A stretch of DNA of 64,000 bases from Pleurodeles waltl (lineage: Eukaryota > Chordata > Amphibia > Caudata > Salamandridae): the NCBI RefSeq assembly GCF_031143425.1, contig NC_090438.1:753203823-753267822 (forward strand). Direction: 5' to 3'. Numbering within the stretch: position 1 is the first letter of the stretch; the number at the start of each line of letters is the position of its first letter. Position numbers and translations under genes: made by a program. Positions 35,236 to 46,065 of this stretch are shown here, in pieces. The notes beneath the pieces were generated by a model. The model did no database searches. It was not told where the DNA came from and saw only the letters and a program-made list of their open reading frames with translations.

Positions 35236-36330
35236 GTCTCCCTGGGGTCTGCCATAGCTCGGGTGAGGATCCACTCGGCCCCATCCCCATTTTTAGTACT
35301 TTCAGCCCAGGAGATAGGCTCCATGGGGCCTCTCATGTCTCAGGGAGAGGAGCCACATGAACCCTCATCTCTTCATTATTGAAGTCAACTGCAGGGGATT
35401 GGGTTCCCGGGGCCTCTGAAGGCTCGGGGAAAGTATCAGACAGCTCCCCCTCCTTACTGAACACAGCCCTGGGGCCTAAACTTAGTCCAATGGAATTGCA
35501 GCAAATGTTGCTTTTTTTTTGGGGTCCCATGGGGAGGGTCACCTCTGGGTCTTCCTCCACCGCCAATTCCAAAACAAATGCCCAACTACAGACAGCTTTT
35601 ATCTTTATCAAACCCCTGACACACTCCATACCTACATTACAAAATTAAGTTCACATCAGTAGAGAACTGAGTACTGTAAAGAGTGTTTAGTCTATGGAGA
35701 TAGTTCATTCTATACCACACTGTTTGCAAACTGTATAGCTCTCATGAGAAATACACCACAGAATATTCAAAAGAATCTACTAAGAACATTGTACATTCTA
35801 TGCTACAGTTGTCAAAAAGACACTTTCCTAAAAATAACCAAAATCTGAAGGTGCTAAAGATCATGCTACCTACACTCTTCCTACTGTGATGAAAACTTTA
35901 CAGACAGCCCTCTTTCTGAAGCAAAACAAGCACACGTATATAGGTAAGTACCTGTTGTACACACTCTCCCATGCTAACTATGAATTATCATGCTGACACG
36001 ATTCTCTCTAATAACTCAAGGCTTCTTACAAATGTTAGTACCTACTATGTAGAATATTTCTCCTGTTGAAAATGTTTTCTGCAGAACCAAAATGTTGTGC
36101 TGAGCATTATGAATACAAGTCAATTGTCACTTGCACAGAGTTACTCTTAAATGCAAACATGTATAAAGTGTTCAAAACCTCTACATAGCTGTGGTGCATC
36201 AGGGGCTCATGCGTTTTGTAAACACTTACACCCATTAGCTGACTCAAGCTGTACAAAATTATGTAGAAAAGTAATATGGTAGTTAACCCCCACTATGTAA
36301 ACTGTAAAACAAACTTGTAGACTCATTGGA
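35236..36330. other. Unassigned DNA
   Basis: Nothing is recognised. A T10 run lies at 35511-35520. Open frames of up to 98 codons at 35333-35648 overlap on both strands and carry no motif. Confidence 0.4.
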
Positions 36331-36415
36331 TGATGTCATCAGTGGTCATCAATGATGTCATCAGTGATGTCATAAATGATGTCATAGACCATATCATAAT
36401 TGATGTCATGTGAGG
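36331..36415 (+). repeat. Short tandem repeat of GATGTCAT(C/A)A
   Basis: GATGTCAT occurs at least five times at 15-20 bp spacing, alternating with ATCAGTG, CATCAATG and ATAAATG spacers. TGATGTCA is close to a CREB/ATF half-palindrome, but a tandem array is the simplest reading. Confidence 0.75.
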
Positions 36416-36524
36416 TTATAAGCAGTGCATGGCAGAGCACAAGTAACATTTAGCACTACTAATTCTAACTAATGGATTTCTGTGTTTTTTTACTTCAAAA
36501 CAGTAATGTTGACACTAACAAATT

Positions 36525-37484
36525 CACCTAACTGTAACATTACGTTAACCTTTGATTTTTTCAGTGAATAAAAAAAAAAAAAAGATCTTTTTATCACATC
36601 TAACTATAACATTACTTTAACCTTTGTTTTTTTTAACATAAAATAACAATTAATTACCATGCGCAAATGCAACCTCTCTGCCGCGCATATCTTTTGGCAG
36701 TGTTTGGCACGGGGCCCACCACCATACACCCAACCCCAAACTGCGCACGCCTATGGGTGTGCACACTGGGGGTTTGCCATAGGTCCTAGCCCTGGGGATC
36801 CTGTCCCCTCTGGGCCTATTTTGTCCCCTGACCTTATCCCCAAGGTTAGGTGTGCTTGTTTGGTGAGGGGGAAACAGCTCCCCGGACTAATTTTGGCCCT
36901 GGGGAACCAGGGAGCCTAACTACATTTTGAACAGGGACGGTGGCATGCAGCCCACCCTCCCCGGGCCAAATTCAGCCCCAGGGACACCATCCCCAGGGTC
37001 TGGCGGGGGGCATGTGTCCCACCTCCCTGGGCTGATTTTAACCCCAGTGACCTCATCCCCGGGACTCGGTTCCATATTCAATGGGGGGAGGGGCACACAG
37101 CCTCCCTCCCTGCGTCGATATTGGCCCATGGGACCCCAATCCCCCCCGGGCCTGTTACTAAATTGAAGATGGAGGGAGGCAAGTGCCCCCCCCCCCCATG
37201 GGCCCTAAGGTAACTGTCACTCGTGCCCTGCCATGCTCAGTTGTTTATTTAATATTTTTACAGCAAATATTACAGTAATATTATAAGATGTCATGAGTGC
37301 TGTAATATCTGGGTTAATTAGCAGTGCATAGCGAGGGCAGGAGTTATAGTTACTTGAAATAACTATAACTATAACAGGTGAACTTCTATGGTTTTGTACA
37401 TTTAAATTGTGAGCCTAACTATAACGTCCCTGTAACCTTTGTTTTTTTTCAGTGAATTTCTATGGTTTTTTTTTTTAACATAAA
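36525..37484 (+). repeat. Dispersed-repeat block with GC-rich tandem centre
   Basis: CTAACTGTAACATTACGTTA, then CCTTTGATTTTTTCAGTGAA (36530-36570) recurs as CTAACTATAACATTACTTTA (36600-36620) and again at 37413-37457 with CCTTTGTTTTTTTTCAGTGA. Between them, 36700-37215 holds degenerate 75-95-bp C/G-rich units. Each has a CCCCGGG or CCCTGGG block, a TTTTGGCC/TTTTAACCCC-like block and a CC-rich spacer. I read this as a satellite-like repeat that Harbinger later landed next to. Confidence 0.6.
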
Positions 37485-37800
37485 GGGGGTCATTACAACA
37501 TTGGCGGTAAAAGCCGCTTACCGCCGTGCAGAAGACCGCCAATACACCGCCGCGGAAATCCACCACAGCTATTATGACCCACATCTCGGAATCCGCCGAA
37601 ATTCAGACACCCACACAAGTCCACCACACCAAAGGTCAGTGATAAACGGGCGAAAACAAATCCTCCACCATCACGCCAACAGAAACACGCCCAAGCTATC
37701 ACAACCCACAAATCCACGCGGCGGTCTTTCAACCGCGGTATTCCATTGGCGGTACACACCGCCGCGCTCAAAATACACACACATCTCCAAAACACCGCCA
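37485..37800. repeat. Harbinger left terminal region with ACCGCC motifs
   Basis: After the 15-bp terminal repeat, GGCGGT/ACCGCC/CCGCC motifs occur on both strands, about ten within 300 bp (for example TTGGCGGTAA, CTTACCGCCG, ACACCGCCGCG). The right end (48990-49269) has the same motif set. Confidence 0.75.
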
Positions 37801-38077
37801 CATTGGACAAATCGAAATACACACACCTGATACACATACAAACACCACTCCCACACACCCAACACAATATAAAACACACACCCACATCACCCACAAACCC
37901 CTACTACCAAAACTTTTGACGAAGGCTAGAGAGACAGCACAGCATAGACAACCCCACCACACAGAGGCACACAACACCATCGCCCACACAACATCCACGC
38001 ACAAAACACCACACACCACTACACATCACCACACTCATCACCACATACACCACCCCACACATCACCTACACCACCCC

Positions 38078-39612
38078 ATGGCACGGCAAAGGCACCCCAG
38101 GTTCTCCGAGGAGGAGCTCAGGGTCATGGTGGAGGAAATCGTACGGGTAGAGCCACAGCTATTTGGATCACAGGTGCAGCACACCTCCATAGCTAGGACG
38201 ATGGAGCTATGGCGAAGAATAGTCGACAGGGTCAACGCAGTGGGACAGCACCCAAGAAATCGGGACGACATCAGGAAGAGGTGGAACGAACTACGGGGGA
38301 AGGTGCGTTCCGTGGTCTCCAGGCACAACATCGCGGTACAGCGGACTGGCGGCGGACCCCCACCTCCTCCCCCCACAACTAACAACATGGGAGGAGCAGG
38401 TCTTGACCATTATGCATCCTGAGGGCCTCGGAGGAGTCGGTGGAGGAATGCACTCTGGTAAGTCAAATCTTACCTATCATATCCCCCATCCTACCTGCAT
38501 GCTATCACAGACCACCACCCTCACCCCCTCCCCTATCACTCCAACTCCTCACTAATGTCCTAATAACACAAACCACCCATCCCAACACCAAGCCCTGCAT
38601 GACACAACTAAGCATGGATACCCCTCACTAAAGCATGCCCACTGCACATACCCAGAACACCCCCCCAACCATCATCACACAAGCCCCCACACAGGAATGC
38701 TAGCACTGGGGTACACGCTCACTCACCCATTGCACACCATGACACACACAGATGCAATAATCATGCTTTTACACCCCTGCAGGACCACTACCCAACGTCA
38801 CCAGACAGGAGGGTCCAGACATCTCTATCCCACCCACAGAAGAGGCCCACAGTGATGACAGCAGCTCTGGCCAGCTGGATCCAGATGACCAGCCAGGACC
38901 ATCGTGGGCCTCGGGACAGTCGGTTCCCCTCGCACAGGCACAGCCCAACACAGACCTTCCACCCTCTGGAAACACCAGCACAGCACCCACCCAGCGGGCC
39001 CATACCTCCATCCCCAGGACACGTCAATCAGCTGTGTGTCCACCACTACAGGGAACCCAGGATAACCCACCACCCCAACAACAACAGGGACCTGGGGGCA
39101 GTGGTAGTGGGCACACGGTCCAGGGGACGGAGGCACAGGAACACAGGGGAACTGGGAGGGCTGCTGTGCGACAGGGGGCGGACAGGCCAAGGGAACCCAC
39201 TCTCCACGAGGCCCTCTCCTCCATCATGGGAGCATACCACCACTCCCAGGAGACGACGGCTACGGTCCTGGCCAAGTTTCAGGAGACCCAGCGCCTGCAG
39301 GAGGAACAGTATTTGGGGTTCAGGGAGGAACTCGGAACCATCAGCTCCGCCTTGGGCACCATCGTAGGGGTGCTGAAGGACATACAGAACACCATGAGGG
39401 ACACCGTGGCACTCAAAGGGGCCCCTGACACTAGCATGGACGATGAACTGCCCACCACCTCCGCCGGCGCTAGTGGACAGGACGCCCCGCTACAGGACCA
39501 GCACACACTCCGCCCCTGCAGACAGAGAACCACCCCGCAAGCGGTCCCTGAGATCCAGGAACAGGACAGAGCACGATGGCAAGACCCCCGCCAAGAAATG
39601 AGACCACCCTGA
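38078..39612 (+). pseudogene. Harbinger Myb/SANT-like gene 1, two exons, one frameshift
   Basis: The start is set at ATG 38078 (MARQRHPRFSEEEL), since upstream codons are His/Thr-rich low complexity. Exon 1 (38078-38457) encodes a Myb/SANT domain: FSEEELRVMVEEIVRV, then RIVDRVNAVGQHPRNRDDI and KRWNELRGKVRSVV, the three-helix pattern that binds element ends. Donor CTG|GTAAGT at 38458 and acceptor CTGCAG at 38782 fit a split glycine codon. Exon 2 (38783-39612) is Pro/Gln/Ser-rich with a helical segment (LHEALSSIMGAYHHSQET, then QRLQEEQYLGFREELGTI). A 1-base shift in a C-rich stretch (38350-38395) separates the Myb domain from TWEEQVLTIMHPEG. AATAAA follows at 39788. Confidence 0.8.
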
Positions 39613-39787
39613 TTGTCATCCCACTGTCCCACTTTGTAACCCTGTTCATATTGGAACTGCCCCAGCTCCACTTCCTATGCCCATATGGGCAGTGCACCTG
39701 TGAGACTAACAGACTGGACTCTGCCATGGATATTCCTCCACCATCACCCCTCACCAATTTACCACCCCCTCCAATAATTAGCACTTC

Positions 39788-39793
39788 AATAAA
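39788..39793 (+). promoter_or_regulatory. Poly(A) signal of Myb-like gene 1
   Basis: AATAAA lies 176 bp after the stop codon at 39612, in TTCAATAAACACC. Position and strand fit the Myb-like gene. The opposing transposase ends about 290 bp further right. Confidence 0.55.
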
Positions 39794-40080
39794 CACCCTT
39801 GAAGCACAAAACAATCTGGAGTCAGTCTGTGATTTAGAAAATGTGTATTAGCTATGACAGTGACAAAATCCGTTCTCAAATGTAATGTCAACATACCTAT
39901 GTCACACATCACAAGTCCATGAAGGATGCAAGCAGATGACACACGTTGGTAACCACACCTGTGAAACCGTAATGGAAATGTACAACTCAGTTACCAAATA
40001 CTGCTTGAAATTGACAGACAGGATAGAGGTAGAAGTGTGAAAGTACTTGTAGTAGGCAAGAAAGTGTTCTCACCTGTGTG
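39794..40080. other. Spacer between convergent Harbinger genes
   Basis: AT-rich 3' flanks of gene 1 (plus) and the transposase (minus). No motif beyond AATAAA. Confidence 0.5.
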
Positions 40081-41130
40081 TCACTGGAAATATTGCTGGA
40101 TTACTGAGTCCCTGTTGTCAATGTCTTCTTCCTCTGCTTCCTCCTCATCACTGTCCACAGGCTCCACAGCTGCCACAACACCGTCATCTGGACCATCCTC
40201 CTGCAGAAAAGGCACCTGGCGTCGCAAAGCAAGATTGTGAAGCATACAGCAGGCGATGATGATCTGGCACACCGTCCTTGGTGAGTAGAATAGGGAACCA
40301 CCTGTCATATGGAGGCACCTGAACCTGGCCTTCAGGAGGCCGAAGGTGCGTTCGATCACCCTCCTAGTCCGCCCATGGGCCTCATTGTAGCGTTCCTCTG
40401 CCCTGGTCCTGGGATTCCTCACTGGGGTCAGTAGCCATGACAGGTTGGGGTAACCAGAGTCACCTAATAGCCACACACGGTGCCTCTAGAGTTGACCCAT
40501 CACATAAGGGATGCTGCTATTCCGCAGGATGTAGGCGTCATGCACTGAGCCAGGTAACATAACATTTACCTGGGGGATGTACTGGTCTGCCAAACATACC
40601 ATCTGTACATTCATCGAATGATAACTCTTCCGGTTCCTGTACACCTGTTCACTCCTGTGGGGGGGACCAAAGCCACATGGGTCCCATCAATGGCACCTAT
40701 GATGTTAGGGATATGTCCAAGGGCATAGAAGTCACCTTTAACAGTAGCCAAATCCTCCACCTGAGGGAAAACGATGTAGCTCCTCATGTGTTTCAGCAGG
40801 GCAGACAACACTCTGGACAACACGTTGGAAAACATAGGCTGGGACATCCCTGATGCCATGGCCACTGTTGTTTGAAAAGACCCACTTGCAAGGAAATGGA
40901 GCACTGATAGCACCTGCACTTGAGAGAGGATTCCTGTGGGATGGCAGATTGCTGACATCAGGTCAGGCTCCAACTGGGTACACAGTTCCTGGATTGTGGC
41001 ACGGTCAAACCTGTAGGTGATGAGTAAATGTCACTCCTCCATTGTCAACAGGTCCACCAGCGGTCGGGACACCGGAGGATTCTGCCATCTCCTCAAATGT
41101 CCCAGCTGATGGTGCCTAGGAAGGACAACA
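40081..41130 (-). pseudogene. Harbinger DDE transposase (HARBI1-like), three lesions
   Basis: Minus-strand frames give YRFDRATIQELCTQLEPDL, GSFQTTVAMASGMSQPMFS, IGAIDGTHVALVPP (first catalytic Asp), SYHSMNVQMVCLAD and SVHDAYILRNSSI. They continue with [18 protein letters not shown] (second Asp), [20 protein letters not shown] (catalytic Glu) and [11 protein letters not shown], ending with an acidic tail and IQQYFQ. This is a near-complete DDE_Tnp_4 nuclease of about 340 residues. Lesions are a TGA at 41031-41033 (expected Arg, so CGA to TGA), a 1-base indel at the C-run near 40660, and a TAG at 40486-40488 (expected Gln). The true start lies upstream of 41060 and is not certain. Confidence 0.86.
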
Positions 41131-41563
41131 GCGACCACAGAGTCAAGCAACTCAGAGGTATGTACCCACAGCTACACAGAACACGAAACATAATCCAAAA
41201 AGTTGTCTGTATGTGTGTTGAGTCCAGGCCTAGGTATGTGTGACGCAGTTGAAAATGAAGCCATGTGGGCCCCTGAAATGGCGGCTGCCTGACCTCTAAA
41301 GTGGGACAATGGGATGTGAGGTAACTGCGCTGGCGTTGTACACCGTCGCGGTAGGCGGCCGAAGACCGCTGCGCAATGCTGCATTGGTTAACATTGGACC
41401 CTATCGGTCCCAGGAGCCAATGACGAAGTGCGCCGGCGGTGATGATACGCACCGCCGCGGACGTCACCGCCATTTTCTATCTGTTGAATCACTCGATATC
41501 TGATCTTCGACAGGAGAGGACCTATACTGCAAGTGCTGCTGTGACCTCGGTCTGGAAGAGACA
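41131..41563. promoter_or_regulatory. Likely divergent promoter region between transposase and Myb-like gene 2
   Basis: The 430 bp between the start regions of the minus-strand transposase and the plus-strand Myb-like gene are CpG-rich (41320-41470) and contain GCGGTAGGCGGCCGAAGACC and CACCGCCGCGGACGTCACCG. The GGCGGT/ACCGCC motif matches the element ends, so transposition proteins might bind here as well. Promoter activity is inferred from position and base composition. Confidence 0.4.
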
Positions 41564-43112
41564 ATGGCTCGTGCATCTGGGGAAAGGGCCCCTGCCTTCA
41601 CTGCACAGGAGTTGGAGAAGCTCGTCGACGGGGTCCTCCCCCAGTACACGCTACTCTACGGTCCTCCAGACCAACAGGTGAGTACATAGGGTGCAAGTTG
41701 TATGGGCTACGCCTGGGTGGAGAGGGCTGGTTGTAAGAAGGAAGGGGGCAGAGTTCTGCGTGCATGAAGGACTGTGAATGCATGTGCCACATGGCAAGGG
41801 CAGGGATGTGAGCCACTCACTTCGACGGTGCAGTTGGTAATGACTTCTCTTCTTCCCCTGTACATGTCATGTAGGTCAGCGCCCACCAGAAGAAGGATAT
41901 TTGGCGTGCCATCGACAAGGACGTCCGGACCCTGGGGGTCCACCAGAGACGGAGCACCCACTGCCGGAAAAGATGGGAGGACATTCGCTGCTGGAGCAAG
42001 AAGACAGCGGAGGCTCAGCTGGGGATGGCCTCCCAACGTGGGAGGGGTGCCCGTTGCACCATGACCCCCCTGATGTTCCGGATCCTGGCTATGGCCTACC
42101 CTGAGTTAGATGGGCGCTTGAGGGCATCACAGCAGACACAAGGGGGTGAGTATACTCTCATTCAGCGGACTTTGCGCGCAGTGAAGGTGTCTGGGTGGGG
42201 GAGGAGGGCTTTGGGTTTCCCTAGGCCAGGGCGAGTTCCGTAGGCTATGCCCCTCTGTAATGCAGGCCATGTGGCACTCCACCCCACCTCTGTAGAGTGC
42301 CAAGTACAGGTATACATGCCCCTGTGTCATCTATGTGTGCTGATGTCCACCATAGCCATGTAGGCCATATCCCAGGAACTGCATCAGTAGAGCCCAACAG
42401 CGCGGCGTAGTGCTGTGGGCTGCTGTGTCTGTATTGTCCGCCAACGGTAGCGGTAAGCCATGCACTCAACCTGTCTTTCTTCTGTCGTCCCCCCCCCCCT
42501 TTTGTGCTCTCCCTGTTCTTTTGTGCATCAGCATCATCAGGTGGAGGTACAGTGGCACCGGAGCACGAGGGAGCTGCATTCCACATGGCCATGGAGGGCC
42601 ACACCACGGACTCTGAATACACCAGTGGGACGGAGGGCGAGGGGAGCTTCACGGCGGTCACCGGATCAGCAACCAGCGACACGGACTCGTCTTCCGATGG
42701 GAGCTCCCTTGTGGTGGCGGCAAAATCTCTGCCCCCCACTTCTACAGGTACAGCCGCCACCCCCCCTACCAGCACTGCCCTCCCAGCAGCCCCTCAGCCT
42801 TCGCCCCGTGCCCGCTCACCCAGGAGGGTGGGCATCACCTTTGCCCCAGGCACCTCAGCCCCTGCCACCTCTGCTGCCCTCAGTGAGGAGGCCATTGACC
42901 TCCTCAGGTCACTCACTGTTGGGCAGTCTACCATTGTGAATGCCATCCAGGGTGTAGAAAGGGAGTTGCAACACACTAATGCATTCCTGGAGGGCATTCA
43001 TTCTGGTCAGGCTGCCCATCATCGAACCCTGCAATCTCTGGCCTCAGCACTGATGGCAGCCATTGTCCCTGTCTCTAGCCTCCCCCCTCCAAATTCCTCC
43101 ACCCAGACCTAA
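41564..43112 (+). CDS. Harbinger Myb/SANT-like gene 2, three exons, apparently intact (321 aa)
   Basis: Exons are 41564-41677, 41875-42145 and 42532-43112. The introns have GT-AG ends (CAG|GTGAGT, TGTAG|GTC, GGG|GTGAGT, CATCAG|CAT). The exon lengths add to 966 bases, so the frame is open to TAA at 43110. Exon 1 begins MARASGERAPAFTAQELEKL. Exon 2 carries the SANT helices (VSAHQKKDIWRAIDKDVRTL, RRSTHCRKRWEDIRCWSK) and a second block TPLMFRILAMAYPELDGRL. Exon 3 is Ser/Thr/Pro-rich and ends in a helical segment (LSEEAIDLLRSLTVGQSTIV ... LQSLASALMAA). In Harbinger elements such proteins bind the transposase and the element ends and help nuclear import. Splicing is inferred. The protein is distinct from gene 1. 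Confidence 0.78.
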
Positions 43113-43787
43113 TCCCATGTACCTCTGCCTATCCCAAGCACACCATCAGACCAGCCTGCACACACCTCAACACACAAGGGAAGCTCAGGCAAACATAAGC
43201 ACCACACATCCCATAGGCACTCACACAAGCATCACAAACATACAGACACAGCAACATCCACTGCCTCCACTGTGTCCCCCTCCTCGTCGTCTCCCTCCTC
43301 CCTCCCAGTGTTGTCTACACTCTCACCTGCATGCACTACCACTACAGCAACTAGGTCCCGCACCAGCACACCCACCACCACACCCCTCTCACCTGCACTC
43401 ACCACCCCAACTACCATTTACACGTCCCCTGTGTCCTCTCCCAGTGTGTCTGTGACACCCCTTCCCAAAGTACACAAGCGCGGGCACACACACAAACAAC
43501 ATCCATCCACCTCTCGACAGCCTCCAGCGCATGCACCTGCACCCAAATCATCAAAAGTTACACCTCCTACAACCACCTCCTCTTCCTCCACTCCCAGACC
43601 CCCTCCAGCTACCCGTCCCAGTGTTCGTAAGAAACTTTTCCTGAGCAACCTTGATCTCTTTCCCACCACCCTCCCCCTCCAATTCATAGGTCCTGTACTA
43701 GCACCTCAGCCAAAAAATCTCCGGTACCAGTGGTGCCTGTTAGAGGTATGTGGAGTGCACCAGGCACCAGGGCAGCCAGTGTGACAC
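43113..43787 (+). other. Ser/Thr/Pro-rich open frame continuing after the gene 2 stop
   Basis: The frame of gene 2 exon 3 stays open after the TAA at 43110 to 43784. It encodes His/Lys/Ser/Thr/Pro-rich low complexity (for example HKHHKHTDTATSTASTVSPS) and later SVRKKLFLSNLDLF. Either the TAA is a recent nonsense change in a longer protein, or this is C-rich 3' sequence open by chance. The KKLFLSNLDLF patch is the only non-repetitive stretch. Confidence 0.4.
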
Positions 43788-44215
43788 GGAGCCACGGCAC
43801 AGCCAGTCCCACCACTGTGAAGCACCAGAAGTTGGACAGTGCCCGACAGGATAGGGGGAAGACTCCAGCCGGCAAAGCCGCTCACAAGGGCCCCGGGGGG
43901 ACTGTCCACTCAGCCGTGACTCCTCCCAAGGTGGGGAAGGGGCAGAAGAAAGCGCCAAAGTCTGGGAAGAGCAGCACGGCGGAGAAGCTCGCCATCATCC
44001 CCGCTGCCCAGGAGGCCACCGCCAGCCCGATTGTCACTGGTCAGGAGGCCACCACCAGAGTCAGTGCCCAGGAGGGCAGTCCCATCGTCACTGGCCAGGA
44101 GGCCACCGCCAGAGTCAGTGCCCAGGAGGGCAGTCCCATCGTCACTGGCCAGGAGACCACCGCCAGAGTCAGTGCCCAGGAGGGCCCCGGCAGCCACAGC
44201 CCCGCTGGGCAATGA
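43690..44215 (+). other. Lys/Ala-rich open frame ending in 18-residue repeats
   Basis: The frame open through 44215 has a basic region (KTPAGKAAHKGPGG, PPKVGKGQKKAPKSGKSSTA), histone-H1-tail-like in composition, followed by three near-identical 18-residue repeats (VTGQEATARVSAQEGSPI). An acceptor-like CATAG precedes it at 43689. It may be a further exon of the preceding Myb-like gene. I see no independent start codon or promoter. Confidence 0.4.
44033..44194 (+). repeat. 54-bp coding tandem repeat, 3 copies
   Basis: GTCACTGG(T/C)CAGGAG starts at 44033, 44087 and 44141. The unit is exactly 54 bp (18 codons) and in frame, with two or three substitutions between copies. Confidence 0.92.
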
Positions 44216-44219
44216 GGGA

Positions 44220-44640
44220 CCACCATGGCAAACACCGCTGCACAGGTCAGAGACAGCACAGTCAAGCACCGCTGAACAGGGCAAGCACCACTGAACAGGG
44301 CAAGCACCGCTGAACAGGGCAAAGACCACCATGGCATGCACCGCTGAACAGGTCAGAGACAGCAAAGTCAAGCACCGCTGAACAGGGCAAAGACCGCCAT
44401 GGCAAGCACCGCTGAACAGGGCAAGCACCGCTGAACAGGGCAAAGACCGCCATCGCATGCACCGCTGAACAGGTCAGAGACAGCAAAGTCAAGCACCGCT
44501 GAACAGGGCAAAGACCGCCATGGCATGCACCGCTGAACAGGTCAGAGACAGCAAAGTCAAGCACCGCTGAACAGGGCAAAGACCGCCATGGCAAGCACTG
44601 CTGAACAGGGCAAGCACCGCCAACTCAAGCACCGCTAGCC
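44220..44640 (+). repeat. ~18-20-bp tandem repeat in higher-order units
   Basis: Units of AAGCACCGCTGAACAGGGC alternate with AAGACCGCCATGGCA and AGGTCAGAGACAGCAAAGTC. Together they form roughly 60-100-bp higher-order repeats. Open frames on the minus strand here follow from the repeat. Confidence 0.88.
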
Positions 44641-44690
44641 CATGTGCGGCAGGGGCACTGACGTAACTAGGACCGTCATGGGGACAGTGA

Positions 44691-44880
44691 TGCACTCTGG
44701 GCACCAGTCCCCCTCCAGAACCAGTGGAGAACAGCATCCACTCCGTCTGTCCTTAAAAGGATGAAGCACTCTGGGCACCAGTCCCCCTCCAGAACCAGTG
44801 GAGAACAGCATCCACTCCGTCTATCCTTAACAGGATGAAGCACTCTGGGCACCAGTCCCCCTCCAGAACCAGTGGAGACT
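44691..44880 (+). repeat. 74-bp tandem repeat, ~2.6 copies
   Basis: GCACTCTGGGCACCAGTCCC starts at 44692, 44766 and 44840. The third copy stops after CCAGTGGAGA. Confidence 0.9.
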
Positions 44881-44893
44881 GTTATCGACTTGA

Positions 44894-45310
44894 GAGACTG
44901 TGGCTTTGCACTCCCCAGGATATGGCAGTGGGCAACCCACCCACTGTAGAGACTTGAGAGACTGTGGCTTTGCACTCCCCAGGATATGGCAGTAGGCAAC
45001 CCACCCACTGTAGAGACTTGAGAGACTGTGGCTTTGCACTCCCCAGGATTGAACAGTGGGCAAGCCACCCACTGTAGAGACTTGAGAGACTGTGGCTCTG
45101 CACTCCCCAGGATATGGCAGTGGGCAACCCACCCACTGTAGAGACTTGAGAGACTGTGGCTTTGCACTCCCTAGGATATGGCAGTGGGCAACCCACCCAC
45201 TGTAGAGACTTGAGAGACTGTGGCTTAGCACTCCCAGGATTGAACAGTGGGCAAGCCACCCACTGTAGAGACTTGAGAGACTGTGGCTTTGCACTCCCCA
45301 GGATACATCA
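44894..45310 (+). repeat. 64-bp tandem repeat, ~6.5 copies
   Basis: GAGACTGTGGCTTTGCACTC starts at 44894, 44958, 45022 and every ~64 bp to about 45277. Copies alternate between GGATATGGCAGTGGGCAACC and GGATTGAACAGTGGGCAAGC variants, which shows a two-type higher-order pattern. Confidence 0.93.
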
Positions 45311-45850
45311 ATGGGCATGGAGCCCCCTTGTGGATCTGGTGTGGTGCTGTCGTCCGGCTGAGGTGCCCCCCCTTACCTTCCCCCGGAGGTGCCTGTTGTA
45401 TTTTTATCTGATGGCCCAGCAGTGTTCTCTCCGTTTTGCTCAGGTATCGTGTGTGGGCCTCGCCCATGCATTTTGGGCCCAGTGGTCCACGGACATTGAA
45501 TGGTGCATTACCTGCACTACTACTCGTGATGTATATTTTGTTGAATGTGAAATTATATCTGTATATATTTGGTTACTGTATTTTGATATATTACAATGGT
45601 TGCACTCATTTCCTTTTGTCTGTGCATTCTTCCGGGGGGTTTTGGGGTTGTTACTGTTATGTTTGGTTATGCATTGGTGTGTGTGTTGTAGTGGGTGAGG
45701 GTCGGGGTGGGGGTGGGGGTGTTGCGTGTGTGTGGCCCTGACTTTTGCCTCCCCTATGTCGTAGGTGCAGTACTCACCGTTGTCTTCGGCGCCGGCATTG
45801 ATGATGATCGTACAGGAGCAGGAAGACTATTGCAGGGAGTATTTGGGAGT
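45311..45850 (+). other. Harbinger 3' non-coding region
   Basis: GT-rich (TGGGTGAGGGTCGGGGTGGG near 45690) then CAGTACTCACCGTTGTCTTC and GGAGCAGGAAGAC before the LINE. No coding signal. The sequence resumes after the LINE at 48935. Confidence 0.6.
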
Positions 45851-46065
45851 ATTCGGGTAGGTCGTGTCCCCGCCGCTGCAGCTCCACCAGCCCAGGCCCC
45901 TGCCTCCTCTGGTAAGTCGTAGGTGCTCCTTTGCGCTTCTCCTGTCCTTCCCCTCTCTCTTTCCTCGCCACTTGGCTCCCCTCCTGTGACTTTCTGTGAC
46001 TTTCTCCCTCTACACTCTGCCTCGCGCTCTCTCCTCCTGTGTATTTCGTCCTTTTCCCCCTTCCA

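Noticed and set aside
36659..37166. Pro/Gly-rich open frames on both strands
   Set aside because: Caused by the degenerate GC-rich tandem repeat.
44041..45467. Long minus-strand open frames of up to 182 codons
   Set aside because: They follow the 18-, 64- and 74-bp tandem repeats and are open in several frames at once. No start, motif or composition supports coding.
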